DNA of 64,000 bases. Origin: Hydrocarboniphaga sp. Its GTDB lineage: Bacteria; Pseudomonadota; Gammaproteobacteria; Nevskiales; Nevskiaceae. Position 1 is the stretch's first letter. The number at the start of each line of letters is the position of its first letter. A model generated the notes under the pieces. It was not told where the DNA came from and ran no database searches. It worked only from the letters and a program-made list of their open reading frames with translations. The stretch lies in assembly GCF_028291725.1 (NCBI RefSeq), contig NZ_JAQGNT010000107.1, forward strand, positions 39,363 through 103,362. The letters run 5' to 3'. Of the stretch, positions 54,433 to 63,937 are shown piece after piece. A program made the position numbers and the translations under genes.

Positions 54433-54462
54433 GGCCGGCACGATCGTGCCCGGCACCAAACC

Positions 54463-54541
54463 GTAGGGCGGCAATCCTTTGCCGACGTGAAATCCCGACT
54501 GCGCATCGGGCGTACACGTCGGCAAAGGATTGCCGCCCTAC
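54463..54541. repeat. GTAG palindromic element, family A, copy 7
   Basis: A complete unit with arms varied to GGCGGCAAT...TTGCCGCC, the changes being compensatory on both arms. It lies between the patatin and prolyl oligopeptidase genes. Confidence 0.85.
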
Positions 54542-54603
54542 GTGTGTGGCGCCCGCGTGGCCGTTTTCCGGCAAGCTAGCAACCTGTCCTCAAGGAACCC
54601 TCC

Positions 54604-56751
54604 ATGCGTTTTGCTCTGCTCGCCGCTGCGCTGGCCGCGCCGCTGGCCGCCGCCGCTCTCGACTACCCGGCCACGCCGCGAGGCGACGTCATCGACCTGT
54701 ACCACGGCACCAAGATCGCCGACCCCTACCGCTGGCTGGAAGATCTGGACTCCGCGCAAACCACGGCCTGGGTGCAGGCGCAGAACGCGCTCAGCCTGCC
54801 GTTCCTGGCCGCGCTGCCCGAGCGCGAAGCGCTGTCGAAGCGGCTCACGTCGCTATGGAATTACGAGCGCTTCGACGTGCCGGCCAAAGCCGGCGGCCAG
54901 TATTTCTACACACGCAACGACGGCCTGCAGAACCAGGCGGTGCTGTATGTACAGAAAGGCAGTGACGCGCCGCGCGAACTGCTCGATCCGAATCGCCTGT
55001 CGAAGGACGGCACGATCGCGCTGGCTGAGTTCGAGCCCTCGCCCGACGGCCGCTGGCTGATGTACGCCACCGCCGCCGCCGGCTCGGACTGGAACGAGTT
55101 CCGCGTGCGCGACGTCGCCAGCGGCAGGGATTCACCCGAGAGCCTGCAGCGGATCAAGTTCTCCGATGCCTCGTGGACCGCGGACAGTGCCGGTTTCTAC
55201 TACTCGCGCTATCCCGATCCGCCCGCGGCGCTCGGCGACAAGTCCAGCAATCGCGCGGTGTTCGACGGCCTGGCCGACCAGAAGCTGTACTACCACCGCG
55301 TCGGCGCCCAGCAGAGCGAAGACCGGCTGGTGTTCGAGGAAACGGCTCATCCGAAGTGGTTCGTCGAAGGCGAAGTCAGCCACGACAGCCGCTATCTGAT
55401 CATCACGATGCGCGAAGGCTCGGGCGACAAGAGCCGTATTTATGTGCGCGATCTGGCTTCCGAGCAGCAGCCCGCGGACATCGTCAAACTGGTCGACAAC
55501 TTCGACGACGCCTACGACTTTATCGGCAGCAAGGGCAGCATCGCCTACTTCACGACCGACCGCGAAGCGCCGCGCCGGCGCGTGGTCTCGATCGATCTGT
55601 CCAAGCCCCAGGCACCGGAATGGAAGCCGGTCATCGCACAATCGGCCGACACCATCGCCGCGGTGAAGCTCGCCGGCGGCAAGCTGGTCGTGCTCAGCCT
55701 GCACGATGCCGCGAGCCGGCTGAGCACCTATACGCTCGAGGGCAAACCCGCCGGCGAGCTGAAGCTGCCGGGCCTCGGCGCGGTGCCGGAAAAACTGCAG
55801 GCCAGCGCGGACGACAGCGAACTGCTGTTCGGCTACAGCAGCTTCAATCAGCCGCAGACGCCGTATCGCGCGGACCTGAAGAGCAACCGCGTCGAAGCCT
55901 TTCGCAGGCTGCGCCTCGCCTTCGATCCCCGGCAATACCGCACCGAGCAGGTGTTCTATCCGTCCAGGGACGGCACCCGGATTCCGATGTTCATCAGCTA
56001 CAAAAAAGGCCTGAAGCGCAACGGACGCGCGCGCGCCTGGCTGCATGGTTATGGCGGGTTCAATATCCCCAAGACGCCGGCCTTCGACGTCTCCGCGCTC
56101 GCCTGGATGGAGCGCGGCGGCATCTACGCGGTGGCGAACCTGCGCGGCGGCGGCGAGTACGGCGAAGACTGGCACCTGGCCGGCACGCGCGAGCGCAAGC
56201 AGAACGTGTTCGACGACTTCGTCGCCGCCGCCGGGTATCTGGTGAAGCACGACTACACCGCCTACCCGCGCATCGCGATCTGGGGCCGCTCCAACGGCGG
56301 CCTGCTGATCGGCGCCAGCGTCAATCAGCATCCGCAGCTGTGGGGCGCGGCGGTGGCCACCGTCGGCGTGATGGACATGCTGCGCTTCCACAAATTCACC
56401 GTCGGCTACGCCTGGGTCGGCGACTACGGTTCGTCCGACGACGCCGAGGGCTTCGACTACCTTTCGAAGTATTCGCCGCTGCATACCGTCACGCCCGGCA
56501 CGCACTATCCGCCGACGCTGATCACCACCGGCGACCACGACGACCGCGTGCACCCGGCGCATTCGTTCAAGTACGCGGCGACGCTGCAGGCCGCGCAGGC
56601 CGGCGTCGCGCCGGTCCTGATCCGCATCGACACGCGCGCCGGCCACGGCGGCGGCAAGCCGGTGTCGAAAGTGATCGAGGAAGAATCCGACAAGCTCGCG
56701 TTCATGTGGCACTACACGGCCGGCGCGGCCGAATCGCCGTCCTCGCCTTGA
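54604..56751 (+). CDS. Prolyl oligopeptidase family serine peptidase (S9A), exported
   Basis: A 715-residue enzyme with a signal peptide ([15 protein letters not shown]). The N-terminal [13 protein letters not shown] opening, a seven-bladed propeller (~70-430) and a C-terminal alpha/beta-hydrolase follow. Catalytic residues are Ser563 (GRSNGG), Asp in DHDDRV (~646) and His681 (GHGGGK). It cleaves after proline in short peptides, here in the periplasm or outside. The usual GGSNGG has become GRSNGG. The CAP gene follows seven bases later. Confidence 0.93.
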   Translation: MRFALLAAALAAPLAAAALDYPATPRGDVIDLYHGTKIADPYRWLEDLDSAQTTAWVQAQNALSLPFLAALPEREALSKRLTSLWNYERFDVPAKAGGQYFYTRNDGLQNQAVLYVQKGSDAPRELLDPNRLSKDGTIALAEFEPSPDGRWLMYATAAAGSDWNEFRVRDVASGRDSPESLQRIKFSDASWTADSAGFYYSRYPDPPAALGDKSSNRAVFDGLADQKLYYHRVGAQQSEDRLVFEETAHPKWFVEGEVSHDSRYLIITMREGSGDKSRIYVRDLASEQQPADIVKLVDNFDDAYDFIGSKGSIAYFTTDREAPRRRVVSIDLSKPQAPEWKPVIAQSADTIAAVKLAGGKLVVLSLHDAASRLSTYTLEGKPAGELKLPGLGAVPEKLQASADDSELLFGYSSFNQPQTPYRADLKSNRVEAFRRLRLAFDPRQYRTEQVFYPSRDGTRIPMFISYKKGLKRNGRARAWLHGYGGFNIPKTPAFDVSALAWMERGGIYAVANLRGGGEYGEDWHLAGTRERKQNVFDDFVAAAGYLVKHDYTAYPRIAIWGRSNGGLLIGASVNQHPQLWGAAVATVGVMDMLRFHKFTVGYAWVGDYGSSDDAEGFDYLSKYSPLHTVTPGTHYPPTLITTGDHDDRVHPAHSFKYAATLQAAQAGVAPVLIRIDTRAGHGGGKPVSKVIEEESDKLAFMWHYTAGAAESPSSP

Positions 56752-56758
56752 GTGCATC

Positions 56759-57160
56759 TTGAACGGTGACGCGCAGCTGATCGAGATCCTGCAGCTGACC
56801 AATGCCTCGCGGGCGGCGGCCGGAATGAATCCGCTGCGCAACGATTCGCGCCTGGGCCGCGCAGCTCAGCTGCACGCCGAGTTTCTGGCCGCGGGCGGCT
56901 TCCTGTCGCACGGCGGATCGGGCGAATCGACGCCTGGCGATCGCGCGACTGCGGCAGGCTACCGGTGGCAGCGAGTCGGAGAAAACATACTGGCGCGAAC
57001 GCGGGCCGAGCCAGCACTGGCCTACGAACAGTGGTGGCTCAGCCAGGGCCACCGCGACAATCTGCTGACCGCGGCTTTCACCGATTGCGGGCTGGGCCGG
57101 CACTACTCGCCGAAGGTGGACTGCTGGTATTACGCGATGCTGCTGGCGACGCCGAGCTAG
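56759..57160 (+). CDS. CAP-domain (SCP/PR-1-like) protein
   Basis: A 133-residue CAP domain: LTNASRAAAGMNPLRND, LHAEFLAAGGFLSHGG, VGENILAR and WWLSQGHRDNLLT. The frame has no ATG before the domain, so TTG at 56759, seven bases after the peptidase stop, is the likely start. No signal peptide is visible, unusual because CAP proteins are normally exported. Function unknown. Confidence 0.78.
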   Translation: MNGDAQLIEILQLTNASRAAAGMNPLRNDSRLGRAAQLHAEFLAAGGFLSHGGSGESTPGDRATAAGYRWQRVGENILARTRAEPALAYEQWWLSQGHRDNLLTAAFTDCGLGRHYSPKVDCWYYAMLLATPS

Positions 57161-57170
57161 CTTGTTCGGG

Positions 57171-57276
57171 TCTCCTTCCCCCGCGTGCGGGGGAAGGTCG
57201 GGATGGGGGCGTGCGGCAAAGAGTTGCTCCGCGACGAACGCCCCCACCCTAGCCCTCCCCCGCTCGCGGGGGAGGG
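57171..57276. repeat. GC-rich palindromic intergenic repeat, copy 2
   Basis: CTTCCCCCGC hairpin, GGGATGGGGGC, a spacer and CCCTCCCCCGC hairpin, nearly the same as at 47740-47846. It separates the convergent CAP and erpA genes. Confidence 0.7.
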
Positions 57277-57289
57277 AATTATTGGCGAA

Positions 57290-57673
57290 TCAAACCGAGA
57301 ACGAAGACCCGCAGCCGCAGGTCGTCGTCGCGTTCGGGTTGCGGATCACGAACTGCGCGCCTTCGACGGTTTCCTTGTAGTCGATCTCGGCTCCGACCAG
57401 GTACTGCAGGCTCATCGGATCGACGACCAGGGTGACACCCAGGGTTTCGACGCTGGTGTCGTCTTCCTCGGCGGCCTCGTCGAACTTGAAACCGTACTGG
57501 AAGCCCGAGCAGCCGCCGCCGGAGACGAATACGCGCAGCATCTGGCTGGGATTCTCCTCTTCGTCCAGAAGTTCGCGCACCTTGCGCGCCGCGGCTTCGG
57601 TGAAGACCACATCGGTCGCCGGCGGCGGCGGTGCCGCGGACGGCTTATAAACGCTGGGTTCGGTCGTGCTCAT
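57290..57673 (-). CDS. erpA: Iron-sulfur cluster insertion protein ErpA
   Basis: A 127-residue A-type carrier. The three cluster cysteines are in [11 protein letters not shown] and CGCGSSF at the C-terminus. An N-terminal Pro-rich extension of about 18 residues is added. It delivers Fe-S clusters to apo-enzymes. Last gene of argC-DUF6776-bactofilin-erpA, 10 bp after the bactofilin. Confidence 0.93.
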   Translation of the reverse strand: MSTTEPSVYKPSAAPPPPATDVVFTEAAARKVRELLDEEENPSQMLRVFVSGGGCSGFQYGFKFDEAAEEDDTSVETLGVTLVVDPMSLQYLVGAEIDYKETVEGAQFVIRNPNATTTCGCGSSFSV

Positions 57674-57683
57674 GTCTGCTTCC

Positions 57684-58190
57684 TCAATCCGGGATTGCAT
57701 CGACGTGCTGCTGATGCTGGATTCCAGCATCCTGCACGTCGATGATCCGGCTATCACTACTGTAGTCCTGTACCGCTACCGGCTGACGAGCTTTGAGCGC
57801 CGCCGCCATCGATTCGTGGACGAGTTGGCCGTTGACCTGCGCACCCGGCTGCATCTCGATCAGCTTGTAGAACACGTTTCCGGTGACTCTAGCCTTGGCG
57901 CCCAGCGTCAGCTTCTCGCTTGCGTAGACATCGCCGACCACGGCGCCGTTCAAGACGATCATGGGGACGCGGATCTCGCCTTCAATGGCGCCGTTCTCGC
58001 TGATCGACAGATGGGCGGACTTGTCGGCGGTTGAAGCGACATTGCCCAGAATGCGGCCATCCAGATGCAGCCCCCCGGTAAAAAACACGTCGCCCTTGAT
58101 CTCGGTCTGACGGCCGACCAGGGTTTCGACGGTGCCGGTGTTGCGCGGCGGCGGCGGGCTGCTGCTGGTGTTCTTGCTGTTGAACATCAT
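57684..58190 (-). CDS. Bactofilin (polymer-forming cytoskeletal protein)
   Basis: A 168-residue protein with a right-handed beta-helix core (residues ~25-125; [42 protein letters not shown]), flanked by a Pro-rich N-terminus and a polar C-terminal tail. Bactofilins polymerise without nucleotide and help shape or position envelope machinery. ATG pairs at 58190 and 58187 are both possible. Confidence 0.9.
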   Translation of the reverse strand: MMFNSKNTSSSPPPPRNTGTVETLVGRQTEIKGDVFFTGGLHLDGRILGNVASTADKSAHLSISENGAIEGEIRVPMIVLNGAVVGDVYASEKLTLGAKARVTGNVFYKLIEMQPGAQVNGQLVHESMAAALKARQPVAVQDYSSDSRIIDVQDAGIQHQQHVDAIPD

Positions 58191-58217
58191 GTTCCGGAAA
58201 GCTCAGGTCTTGCGCAT

Positions 58218-58964
58218 CTAGGGAGGCAGCTCGACCCTGATCTTACTCCAGTCGAACTCGTTCTCGACCGCCGCCTGCTCACCGTCGATATCCAGCGTGA
58301 CCGACGCGCGGATCGGACGGAAGTTCGGCGGCAAGCGGAATTCGCCGGTGAATTCCTGAAAATACTTGAATGCGAACTGCGGCAGCCTGGCGTCGCCGCT
58401 GAGCAGCGGCGCCAGGTCCTGGGTGACCTGCTCGCCGTCACGGCTGCCGATCAGCCGCAGCTGCGCGCTGCCGGCGACGCGCTTGTCGTGGCGTACCGAC
58501 TGGATCAGCACCAAGTCGTAGCGCCAGTGTTGGCGATCCGGCTGCTGGGTCATTTTCAGATCCAGCACGCGCACACCGGCGCGGGTTTCGTCCGGCGACA
58601 CGATGCCGCGGTAGAACGCGACCTGCTCGCGCAGGTCGGCCGCCTCGGCCTGCAGGTCGGACAGCGAGGCCTTGACCTCGGTGCAGGCGGCGCCGTCGAT
58701 CTCGGTGGAACGCTGGGCGTAGACGATCTGCTGGCGCAGGTCGGTGTTTTCGCTACGCGCTGTGCGCAGCTCGCGAGCCAGGTCGCGGCGCTCGTCGCGA
58801 AGCTGTTCGAGCTCGGTCCTGGTCTGGCGGAATTCGCTGATCGTGTGCGTGCGCACCCAGGCGTAAAGCCCGAAGCCGGCAATCGCGATCACGGCCGCCG
58901 CACCGGCGATCAAACCGGCCCTGAACCAGGGCCGGTGGCGCTTGACGACGATGCGGTGCTGCAT
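58218..58964 (-). CDS. Membrane-anchored coiled-coil protein (DUF6776-like)
   Basis: A 248-residue protein: short basic N-terminus, one helix (AGLIAGAAAVIAIAGFGLYAWV), a coiled coil at ~45-120 and a C-terminal beta domain (RYDLVLIQSVRHDK; FKYFQEFTGEFRLPPNF). It matches gammaproteobacterial proteins filed as DUF6776, usually beside bactofilin and erpA. It may tether the bactofilin to the membrane; this is inferred from adjacency. Confidence 0.75.
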   Translation of the reverse strand: MQHRIVVKRHRPWFRAGLIAGAAAVIAIAGFGLYAWVRTHTISEFRQTRTELEQLRDERRDLARELRTARSENTDLRQQIVYAQRSTEIDGAACTEVKASLSDLQAEAADLREQVAFYRGIVSPDETRAGVRVLDLKMTQQPDRQHWRYDLVLIQSVRHDKRVAGSAQLRLIGSRDGEQVTQDLAPLLSGDARLPQFAFKYFQEFTGEFRLPPNFRPIRASVTLDIDGEQAAVENEFDWSKIRVELPP

Positions 58965-58974
58965 GGGCGCCGCG

Positions 58975-60006
58975 TTACGGCGTCAGGCCGGGCGCATCCA
59001 GGCCGGTGGATTCCGGCTGATCGAACATCAGGTTGAAGCATTGCACGGCCTGCCCGGCCGCGCCCTTGACCAGGTTGTCGATCACCGACAGCACGACCAC
59101 GGTCCTGCCGTCCGGCGCCAGATGCACGGCGATGCGGCACTGGTTGCCGCCGCGCACGCTGCGCGTCTCCGGGTGCTCGCCGGCCGGCATCACGTCGACG
59201 AAGGGCTCGCCGCGGTAGCGCGACTCGAACAGCGCCTGCAGATCGAGGGCGGGCCGGGTCAGCCGCGCGTACAGCGTCGCGTGGATGCCGCGGATCATCG
59301 GCGTCAGGTGCGGCACGAAAGTCAGCGAGACCGGGGTCTCCGAAGCCTGGCGCAGGCCCTGCTCGATCTCCGGCAGATGCCGGTGGCCGGGCACCGAATA
59401 CGCGCGAAAGTTGTCCGAGGTTTCGCCAAACAGCGAGGTCACGCGCGCTTCGCGGCCGGCGCCGGAGACGCCGGACTTGCAGTCGGCGATCAGATTGGTC
59501 GCGTCGATCACGCCGGCCTCCAGCAGCGGCAGAAAGCCGAGCTGCACCGCGGTCGGATAGCAGCCGGGGTTGCCGATCACGCGCGCGCTGCGGATCGCGT
59601 GGCGATTCACTTCCGGCAGGCCGTAGACCGCCTCTTTGAGCAGGGCCGGCGCGGTGTGGTCGAGCTGGTACCAGCGCTTGAACTCGGCGGCGTCCTTGAT
59701 CCGGAAGTCGGCCGACAGGTCGATGACCTTGACGCCCTGCTCGACCAGCGCTGGCGCCATCTGCATCGCGGTGCCGTGCGGGGTGGCGAAGAACACCGCG
59801 TCGCAGGCCGCGAGCGCGGCTTCGTCCGGTGCCGAGAACACCGCGTCGCTATGGCCGCGCAGGCTCGGGAACAGCTGGTCGGCGCGCAGGCCGGCTTCCT
59901 TGCGCGAGGTCAGCGTGGTGACGCGTACCTGCGGATGGGCGGCAAAAAGCCGCAGCAGTTCGGCCCCGGTGTAACCCGTGCCTCCGACGATCCCGACCTT
60001 GATCAT
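58975..60006 (-). CDS. argC: N-acetyl-gamma-glutamyl-phosphate reductase
   Basis: A 343-residue arginine-pathway enzyme. [17 protein letters not shown] binds NADP, and the catalytic Cys is in [26 protein letters not shown] is conserved. First gene of the bactofilin-erpA operon, 100 bp from divergent hemJ. Confidence 0.96.
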   Translation of the reverse strand: MIKVGIVGGTGYTGAELLRLFAAHPQVRVTTLTSRKEAGLRADQLFPSLRGHSDAVFSAPDEAALAACDAVFFATPHGTAMQMAPALVEQGVKVIDLSADFRIKDAAEFKRWYQLDHTAPALLKEAVYGLPEVNRHAIRSARVIGNPGCYPTAVQLGFLPLLEAGVIDATNLIADCKSGVSGAGREARVTSLFGETSDNFRAYSVPGHRHLPEIEQGLRQASETPVSLTFVPHLTPMIRGIHATLYARLTRPALDLQALFESRYRGEPFVDVMPAGEHPETRSVRGGNQCRIAVHLAPDGRTVVVLSVIDNLVKGAAGQAVQCFNLMFDQPESTGLDAPGLTP

Positions 60007-60105
60007 GACGTTCTCTTGAAGCTACCGAAGATGCAAAAGGACCGGGATGATAGGCTTTTGCCGCTTCGCATTGAAGCGCGCGCCACGCCAGCCACTGGAG
60101 CCAGC

Positions 60106-60522
60106 ATGCTTTGGGTCAAAGCAGTACACATCATGTTTGTCGTCGCCTGGTTCGCCGGCCTGTTGTACCTGCCGCGGCTGTTCGTCTACCACAGCGATAC
60201 CAAGGACGGCGCCGGCCATCAGCGCTTTGTGCTGATGGAGCGCAAGCTCTACGGGATCATGACGATCGCGATGATCGGCACCTGGGTCGCCGGCATCGCG
60301 ATGATCGTGATGGTGCCGGGCTATCTGCACCTGGGCTGGCTGCACGCCAAGCTGACACTGGTGATCCTGCTGACCGGCTACCAGGGATTTCTGAAGATGA
60401 ACCTGCGCAAGTTCGCCAACAAGACCAACACCAGGAGCGCGCGCTACTGGCGCTTCATGAACGAAGTGCCGGCGCTGTTTCTGATCGCGATCGTGATTCT
60501 GGTGGTGGTGAAGCCGTTCTAG
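60106..60522 (+). CDS. hemJ: Protoporphyrinogen oxidase HemJ
   Basis: A 138-residue membrane protein with about four helices (VKAVHIMFVVAWFAGLLYLPRL, IVILVVVKPF). His in VKAVHI is a conserved haem-type residue. It converts protoporphyrinogen IX to protoporphyrin IX in haem synthesis. GGAG six bases before ATG 60106 sets the start. Next to argC as in other gammaproteobacteria. Confidence 0.9.
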   Translation: MLWVKAVHIMFVVAWFAGLLYLPRLFVYHSDTKDGAGHQRFVLMERKLYGIMTIAMIGTWVAGIAMIVMVPGYLHLGWLHAKLTLVILLTGYQGFLKMNLRKFANKTNTRSARYWRFMNEVPALFLIAIVILVVVKPF

Positions 60523-60530
60523 CGGACACC

Positions 60531-60607
60531 GTAGGTTGGGGTGAGCGCAGCGAACCCCAACAGTCGTTCGCGCCGACGTTGGGGTTCGCTTTGCTCACCC
60601 CAACCTA
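60531..60607. repeat. GTAG palindromic element, family B, copy 3
   Basis: A complete unit in inward orientation (starts GTAG, ends CTAC) between convergent hemJ and bfr. The right arm has one change (TTTGCTCACC). Confidence 0.85.
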
Positions 60608-60614
60608 CGGCTGC

Positions 60615-61097
60615 TCAGGCGCCTTCGAGCTCGCCCGCCGCGGTCTGCAGGTAGTTCTGCAGACCCATCTGCTCGATCAGCTTGAGCTGCTCCTCGAGGA
60701 AGTCGATGTGCTCTTCCTCGCTCTCCTGGATGCTGACCAGAACCTCGCGCGTGACGTAGTCGCGCACGCTTTCGGCGTGGGCGATCGCCTCCTTGTACAT
60801 CGGGTGCGCCTCGTACTCGAGTTTGAGGTCGCACTCCAGCACTTCCTTGACGTTCTCGCCGATGTAGAGCTTGCCCAGGTCCTGCAGGTTGGGCAGGCCG
60901 TCGAGGAACAGGATGCGCTTGATCAGCTTGTCCGCATGCTTCATCTCGTCGATCGATTCCTCGTACTCGAGCTTCTCGAGTTTCTTGAGGCCCCAGTTGC
61001 CGAGCATCCGCGAATGCAGGAAGTACTGGTTGATCGCGGTGAGTTCGTTCTTCAGTGCGAGATTGAGGTACTCGAGAACCTTGGTATCGCCGCGCAT
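60615..61097 (-). CDS. bfr: Bacterioferritin
   Basis: A 160-residue four-helix ferritin. Ferroxidase ligands lie in [31 protein letters not shown] and [14 protein letters not shown]. The haem-binding Met near residue 52 of the classical form is replaced within [13 protein letters not shown] by the adjacent pattern, so haem content is uncertain. It stores iron and is linked to the Fur-controlled bfd upstream. Confidence 0.93.
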   Translation of the reverse strand: MRGDTKVLEYLNLALKNELTAINQYFLHSRMLGNWGLKKLEKLEYEESIDEMKHADKLIKRILFLDGLPNLQDLGKLYIGENVKEVLECDLKLEYEAHPMYKEAIAHAESVRDYVTREVLVSIQESEEEHIDFLEEQLKLIEQMGLQNYLQTAAGELEGA

Positions 61098-61214
61098 GGC
61101 TGCCTTCCCTGGGAATCAGCACCCAGTGTAGCCAGTCGGCAAGCCTGAGTCCAGTGTAAGTAGCTGTTCAGCAAGAACTTTTAAGCGGTTATGCGTGTGA
61201 TTCGCAGTACCCCT

Positions 61215-61439
61215 TCAGGCGGCGGCGGCGGTCATCGGCGCGCGCGCACCCAGATCGGAGAGCCGGATCGGCTGCGCCGACAACGCCTCGGACAGTACTT
61301 GGCGGGCGGCCGGCACGCAGATGCCGCAGCAGGTGCCGAGCGCGGTTTCGCGCGACAGGTCACGCAGCGTGCAGGCACCTTCGCTGACCAGGCGCTTGAT
61401 GCGGGTGTCGGAGACAGCCTTGCAGACACAGACGTACAT
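61215..61439 (-). CDS. bfd: Bacterioferritin-associated ferredoxin
   Basis: A 74-residue [2Fe-2S] protein with ligands Cys4, Cys6, Cys38 and Cys41 (MYVCVCKAV; TCCGIC). It passes electrons to bacterioferritin to release iron when iron is scarce. A Fur box lies 22 bp upstream. It precedes bfr on the same strand with a 117-bp gap. Confidence 0.93.
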   Translation of the reverse strand: MYVCVCKAVSDTRIKRLVSEGACTLRDLSRETALGTCCGICVPAARQVLSEALSAQPIRLSDLGARAPMTAAAA

Positions 61440-61460
61440 GGCTTGGGACGCGGCAGCCTG

Positions 61461-61507
61461 AATGAGAACGATTGCGATACGCTACCCGAACGGCCAAGCA
61501 GAATCAA
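61461..61507 (-). promoter_or_regulatory. Fur box and promoter of bfd
   Basis: Bases 61461-61479 read AATGAGAACGATTGCGATA, a 7-1-7 Fur-like site (TGAGAAC-G-ATTGCGA). On the minus strand TTGATT (61507-61502), 17 bp and TAGCGT (61484-61479) form a likely promoter whose -10 touches the box. Repression in iron-rich cells fits the job of Bfd. Confidence 0.75.
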
Positions 61508-61524
61508 ATAGTAATCGTTCGCGT

Positions 61525-62040
61525 CTAAGAGGGCGGACCGATCGGTGCTGGCATTGCCGGGCGAGCGGCGATTCCGGCTGCCGCGGCCAGCTCCTCCAGA
61601 GCACGCCGATAGACCTCGCGCTTGAACTCGATTACCTCGTCGGCCGGGGTCCACCAGTCGATCCAGCGCCAGCGGTCGAATTCCGGTGTCGGCGAAGCAT
61701 CGAAATGCACGCGTTCTTCCGGTGCAATCAGCCTGAGCAGGAACCACTTCTGCTTCTGGCCGATGCAGACGCGGCCGCGCCCCTGGCGCACATAGCGTTT
61801 CGGCAGCTTGTAGCGCAGCCAGCCCTGGGTCACTGCGACGATCTCGACGTCGTCGCTGAGCAGGCCAAGTTCCTCGTGGAGTTCGCGCAGCAGGGCGTCG
61901 CGCGGTGCTTCGCCGCGCTGGATCCCGCCCTGCGGGAACTGCCAGGCCTCCTGTCCGATCCGCCTGGCCCACAGAACCTGGCCGGCGGCATTCGTCAGGA
62001 TGATCCCGACATTGGGACGATATCCGTCCGAATCAATCAC
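61525..62040 (-). CDS. rppH: RNA pyrophosphohydrolase RppH
   Basis: A 171-residue Nudix enzyme that removes pyrophosphate from RNA 5' ends and triggers decay. The start is GTG at 62040, giving (M)[14 protein letters not shown], exactly the family N-terminus; the Nudix box is [20 protein letters not shown]. Divergent from a HAD phosphatase, as in Pseudomonas. Confidence 0.94.
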   Translation of the reverse strand: MIDSDGYRPNVGIILTNAAGQVLWARRIGQEAWQFPQGGIQRGEAPRDALLRELHEELGLLSDDVEIVAVTQGWLRYKLPKRYVRQGRGRVCIGQKQKWFLLRLIAPEERVHFDASPTPEFDRWRWIDWWTPADEVIEFKREVYRRALEELAAAAGIAARPAMPAPIGPPS

Positions 62041-62146
62041 TTGGATCAAGCACGTGGGAAAGTGGCCGGAATCGATTCTTCCACATGCCGGCAAGCAGCG
62101 GCAAACTGAGTGCTTATTCTCCTTGCTCCCCAACCTGCGATCCCTC

Positions 62147-62821
62147 ATGCGCCTGGCGATTTTCGATCTCGATCACACCCTGCTCGCCGGCGACAGCGAC
62201 TACCTCTGGGGCCAGTTCCTGATCGAACAGGGCCAGGTCGACCGCCTGGTCTACGAGCGCGAAAACCAGCGGTTTTACGACGAATACAAGGCCGGCACGC
62301 TGGATATCGAGGCGTTCTGCCACTTCAGTTTCGCGCCGCTGGCCGCGCAGAGCTTCGAGACGCTGCTGGCCTGGCGTGCGCAGTTCGTGCGCGACAAGAT
62401 CGAGCCGGTGATTGCGCCGCTGGCTCCGGCGCTGATCGCGCGTCACCGCCTGCAGGGCGACACCCTGCTGATCACCACCGCGACCAACCGCTTCGTCACC
62501 GAGCCGATCGCCGAACTGCTCGGCGTCGATGCGCTGATCGCGACCGATCCCGAATTCGTCAATGGCCGCTACACCGGCAGGCTGGCCGGTCTTCCGAACT
62601 TCCAGGCCGGCAAAGTGCTGCGACTGGAACGCTGGCTGGCGGCGCAGCCCCAGATGTTCGAACACATGACCTGTTACAGCGACTCGCGCAACGACCTGCC
62701 GCTGCTGGAGCGCGCCGACACCGCGGTCGCGGTGGACCCGGACGAGGTGCTGCGCGCCGAAGCCGAGCGCCGCGGCTGGAGCGTGATCAGCCTGCGCGGC
62801 GAAGTCCCGCGGATTTCGTAG
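62147..62821 (+). CDS. HAD-IB family phosphatase
   Basis: A 224-residue SerB-like HAD hydrolase. [12 protein letters not shown] is motif I (Asp nucleophile), [10 protein letters not shown] motif II and [12 protein letters not shown] motif IV. Similar proteins are annotated as HAD-IB hydrolases next to rppH; the substrate is unknown. ATG at 62147 opens the domain directly. Confidence 0.85.
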   Translation: MRLAIFDLDHTLLAGDSDYLWGQFLIEQGQVDRLVYERENQRFYDEYKAGTLDIEAFCHFSFAPLAAQSFETLLAWRAQFVRDKIEPVIAPLAPALIARHRLQGDTLLITTATNRFVTEPIAELLGVDALIATDPEFVNGRYTGRLAGLPNFQAGKVLRLERWLAAQPQMFEHMTCYSDSRNDLPLLERADTAVAVDPDEVLRAEAERRGWSVISLRGEVPRIS

Positions 62822-62826
62822 ATCTC

Positions 62827-62905
62827 GTAGGTTGGGGTGAGCGCAGCGAACCCCAACATCAGCGCGGACGAAATGTTGGGGTTCGCTGCGCTCACCCCAA
62901 CCTAC
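62827..62905. repeat. GTAG palindromic element, family B, copy 4
   Basis: A 79-bp inward-facing unit between the convergent HAD phosphatase and the FecR-SPOR gene. Both arms match the other family B copies. Confidence 0.85.
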
Positions 62906-62909
62906 AGAC

Positions 62910-63863
62910 TCAGTACGGTGCGGCCCAGATCTGGGTCATGCCGAAGCGCTTCTTGACCTCGGCGCCGAACTGGACGGCCTGCTCCTTGGTCGCGAAGCTG
63001 CCGATCGTCACCCGGTAGACGCGCTGGCCGTCGGGCAGATCGTGGATGCGCACGACGCCGGGCAAGCCCATTTCGACCATGCCCTGGGCCTCGGCCTCGG
63101 CCGACTCGCTGTCGGCCAGCGCAGCCGCCACCAGAGTCCAGCCGCTGGCGGTGGCGGCTGTGACCGGCGCGATCTTGGCCGGCTCCTGGCGCGGTGCCGC
63201 GGCAATCGCAGCCGCAGCGGCCGCCGCCTTCAGGGACGCATAGTCGGTCAGCGCCAGCCGCTGCTTCATCGAGGCGTCGTCGGCTTTCTGCCGATGCAGG
63301 CCGCTCGCGTCCGAACTCAGGCAGTCGCCGGGCACGTCGAGACGCTCGGAGCCGGATACGCCAACGATCTCGACCGCACCGGACAACAGGCAGACCTCGC
63401 GCCGCGTCGCGCCGGCACTAGCCCAGACATCCGCGCCGAAAATGCGCAGCCGCAGATCGAGCATCGTCAGCCGCACGTCCTGCGGCAGGCGGTGCTCCTC
63501 GGTCCCATCGACCCGGAACGCGCCCTCGCCGAGGTCCAGATCGACTCGCCCGTTGAGCCCCCCTGCGGGCTGCTGGATGCTGCCGACTTTCAGCGCGGCG
63601 TCCGGCCCCAGCGTCATCATCGTGACGCCGAAACGCAGCGAACCACGCCCGTTGATGCCGGTCCGCAACTGGTCGCCACTGGCCAGCGGCACAACACGGG
63701 CGGGCGGCACCGAATCCTTGCCACGCATCACAGAGAACGGCGCCGCCGCCTGCACCACGTCCAGGCTCATCACGCGATCACCGGCGGCTGCAGCGGACGC
63801 GGTACCGACGAGCGTCATCAGGGCGAGCGGCAACCAGCTCAGGCGAGTTTTGATCGTGATCAT
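62910..63863 (-). CDS. Exported FecR-like protein with C-terminal SPOR domain
   Basis: A 317-residue protein with a signal peptide (LALMTLVGTASAAAA). A FecR-like domain (DQLRTGINGRGSLRFGVTMMTLGPDAAL) is followed by an Ala-rich helix (~residues 215-230) and a SPOR domain (IHDLPDGQRVYRVTIGSFATKEQAVQFGAEVKKR). SPOR domains bind denuded peptidoglycan. It is probably periplasmic and linked to the cell wall. ATG at 63863 precedes the signal. Confidence 0.78.
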   Translation of the reverse strand: MITIKTRLSWLPLALMTLVGTASAAAAGDRVMSLDVVQAAAPFSVMRGKDSVPPARVVPLASGDQLRTGINGRGSLRFGVTMMTLGPDAALKVGSIQQPAGGLNGRVDLDLGEGAFRVDGTEEHRLPQDVRLTMLDLRLRIFGADVWASAGATRREVCLLSGAVEIVGVSGSERLDVPGDCLSSDASGLHRQKADDASMKQRLALTDYASLKAAAAAAAIAAAPRQEPAKIAPVTAATASGWTLVAAALADSESAEAEAQGMVEMGLPGVVRIHDLPDGQRVYRVTIGSFATKEQAVQFGAEVKKRFGMTQIWAAPY

Positions 63864-63937
63864 GGGGTTCGTGATATTAAATTGATTATAGACATGCCAG
63901 CAGTTATATAAACACAAACCAGCCGATTTCTGGAACT

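Noticed and set aside
55132..56841. A 569-codon minus-strand frame opposite the prolyl oligopeptidase
   Set aside because: Antisense shadow; the catalytic triad of the peptidase is on the plus strand.
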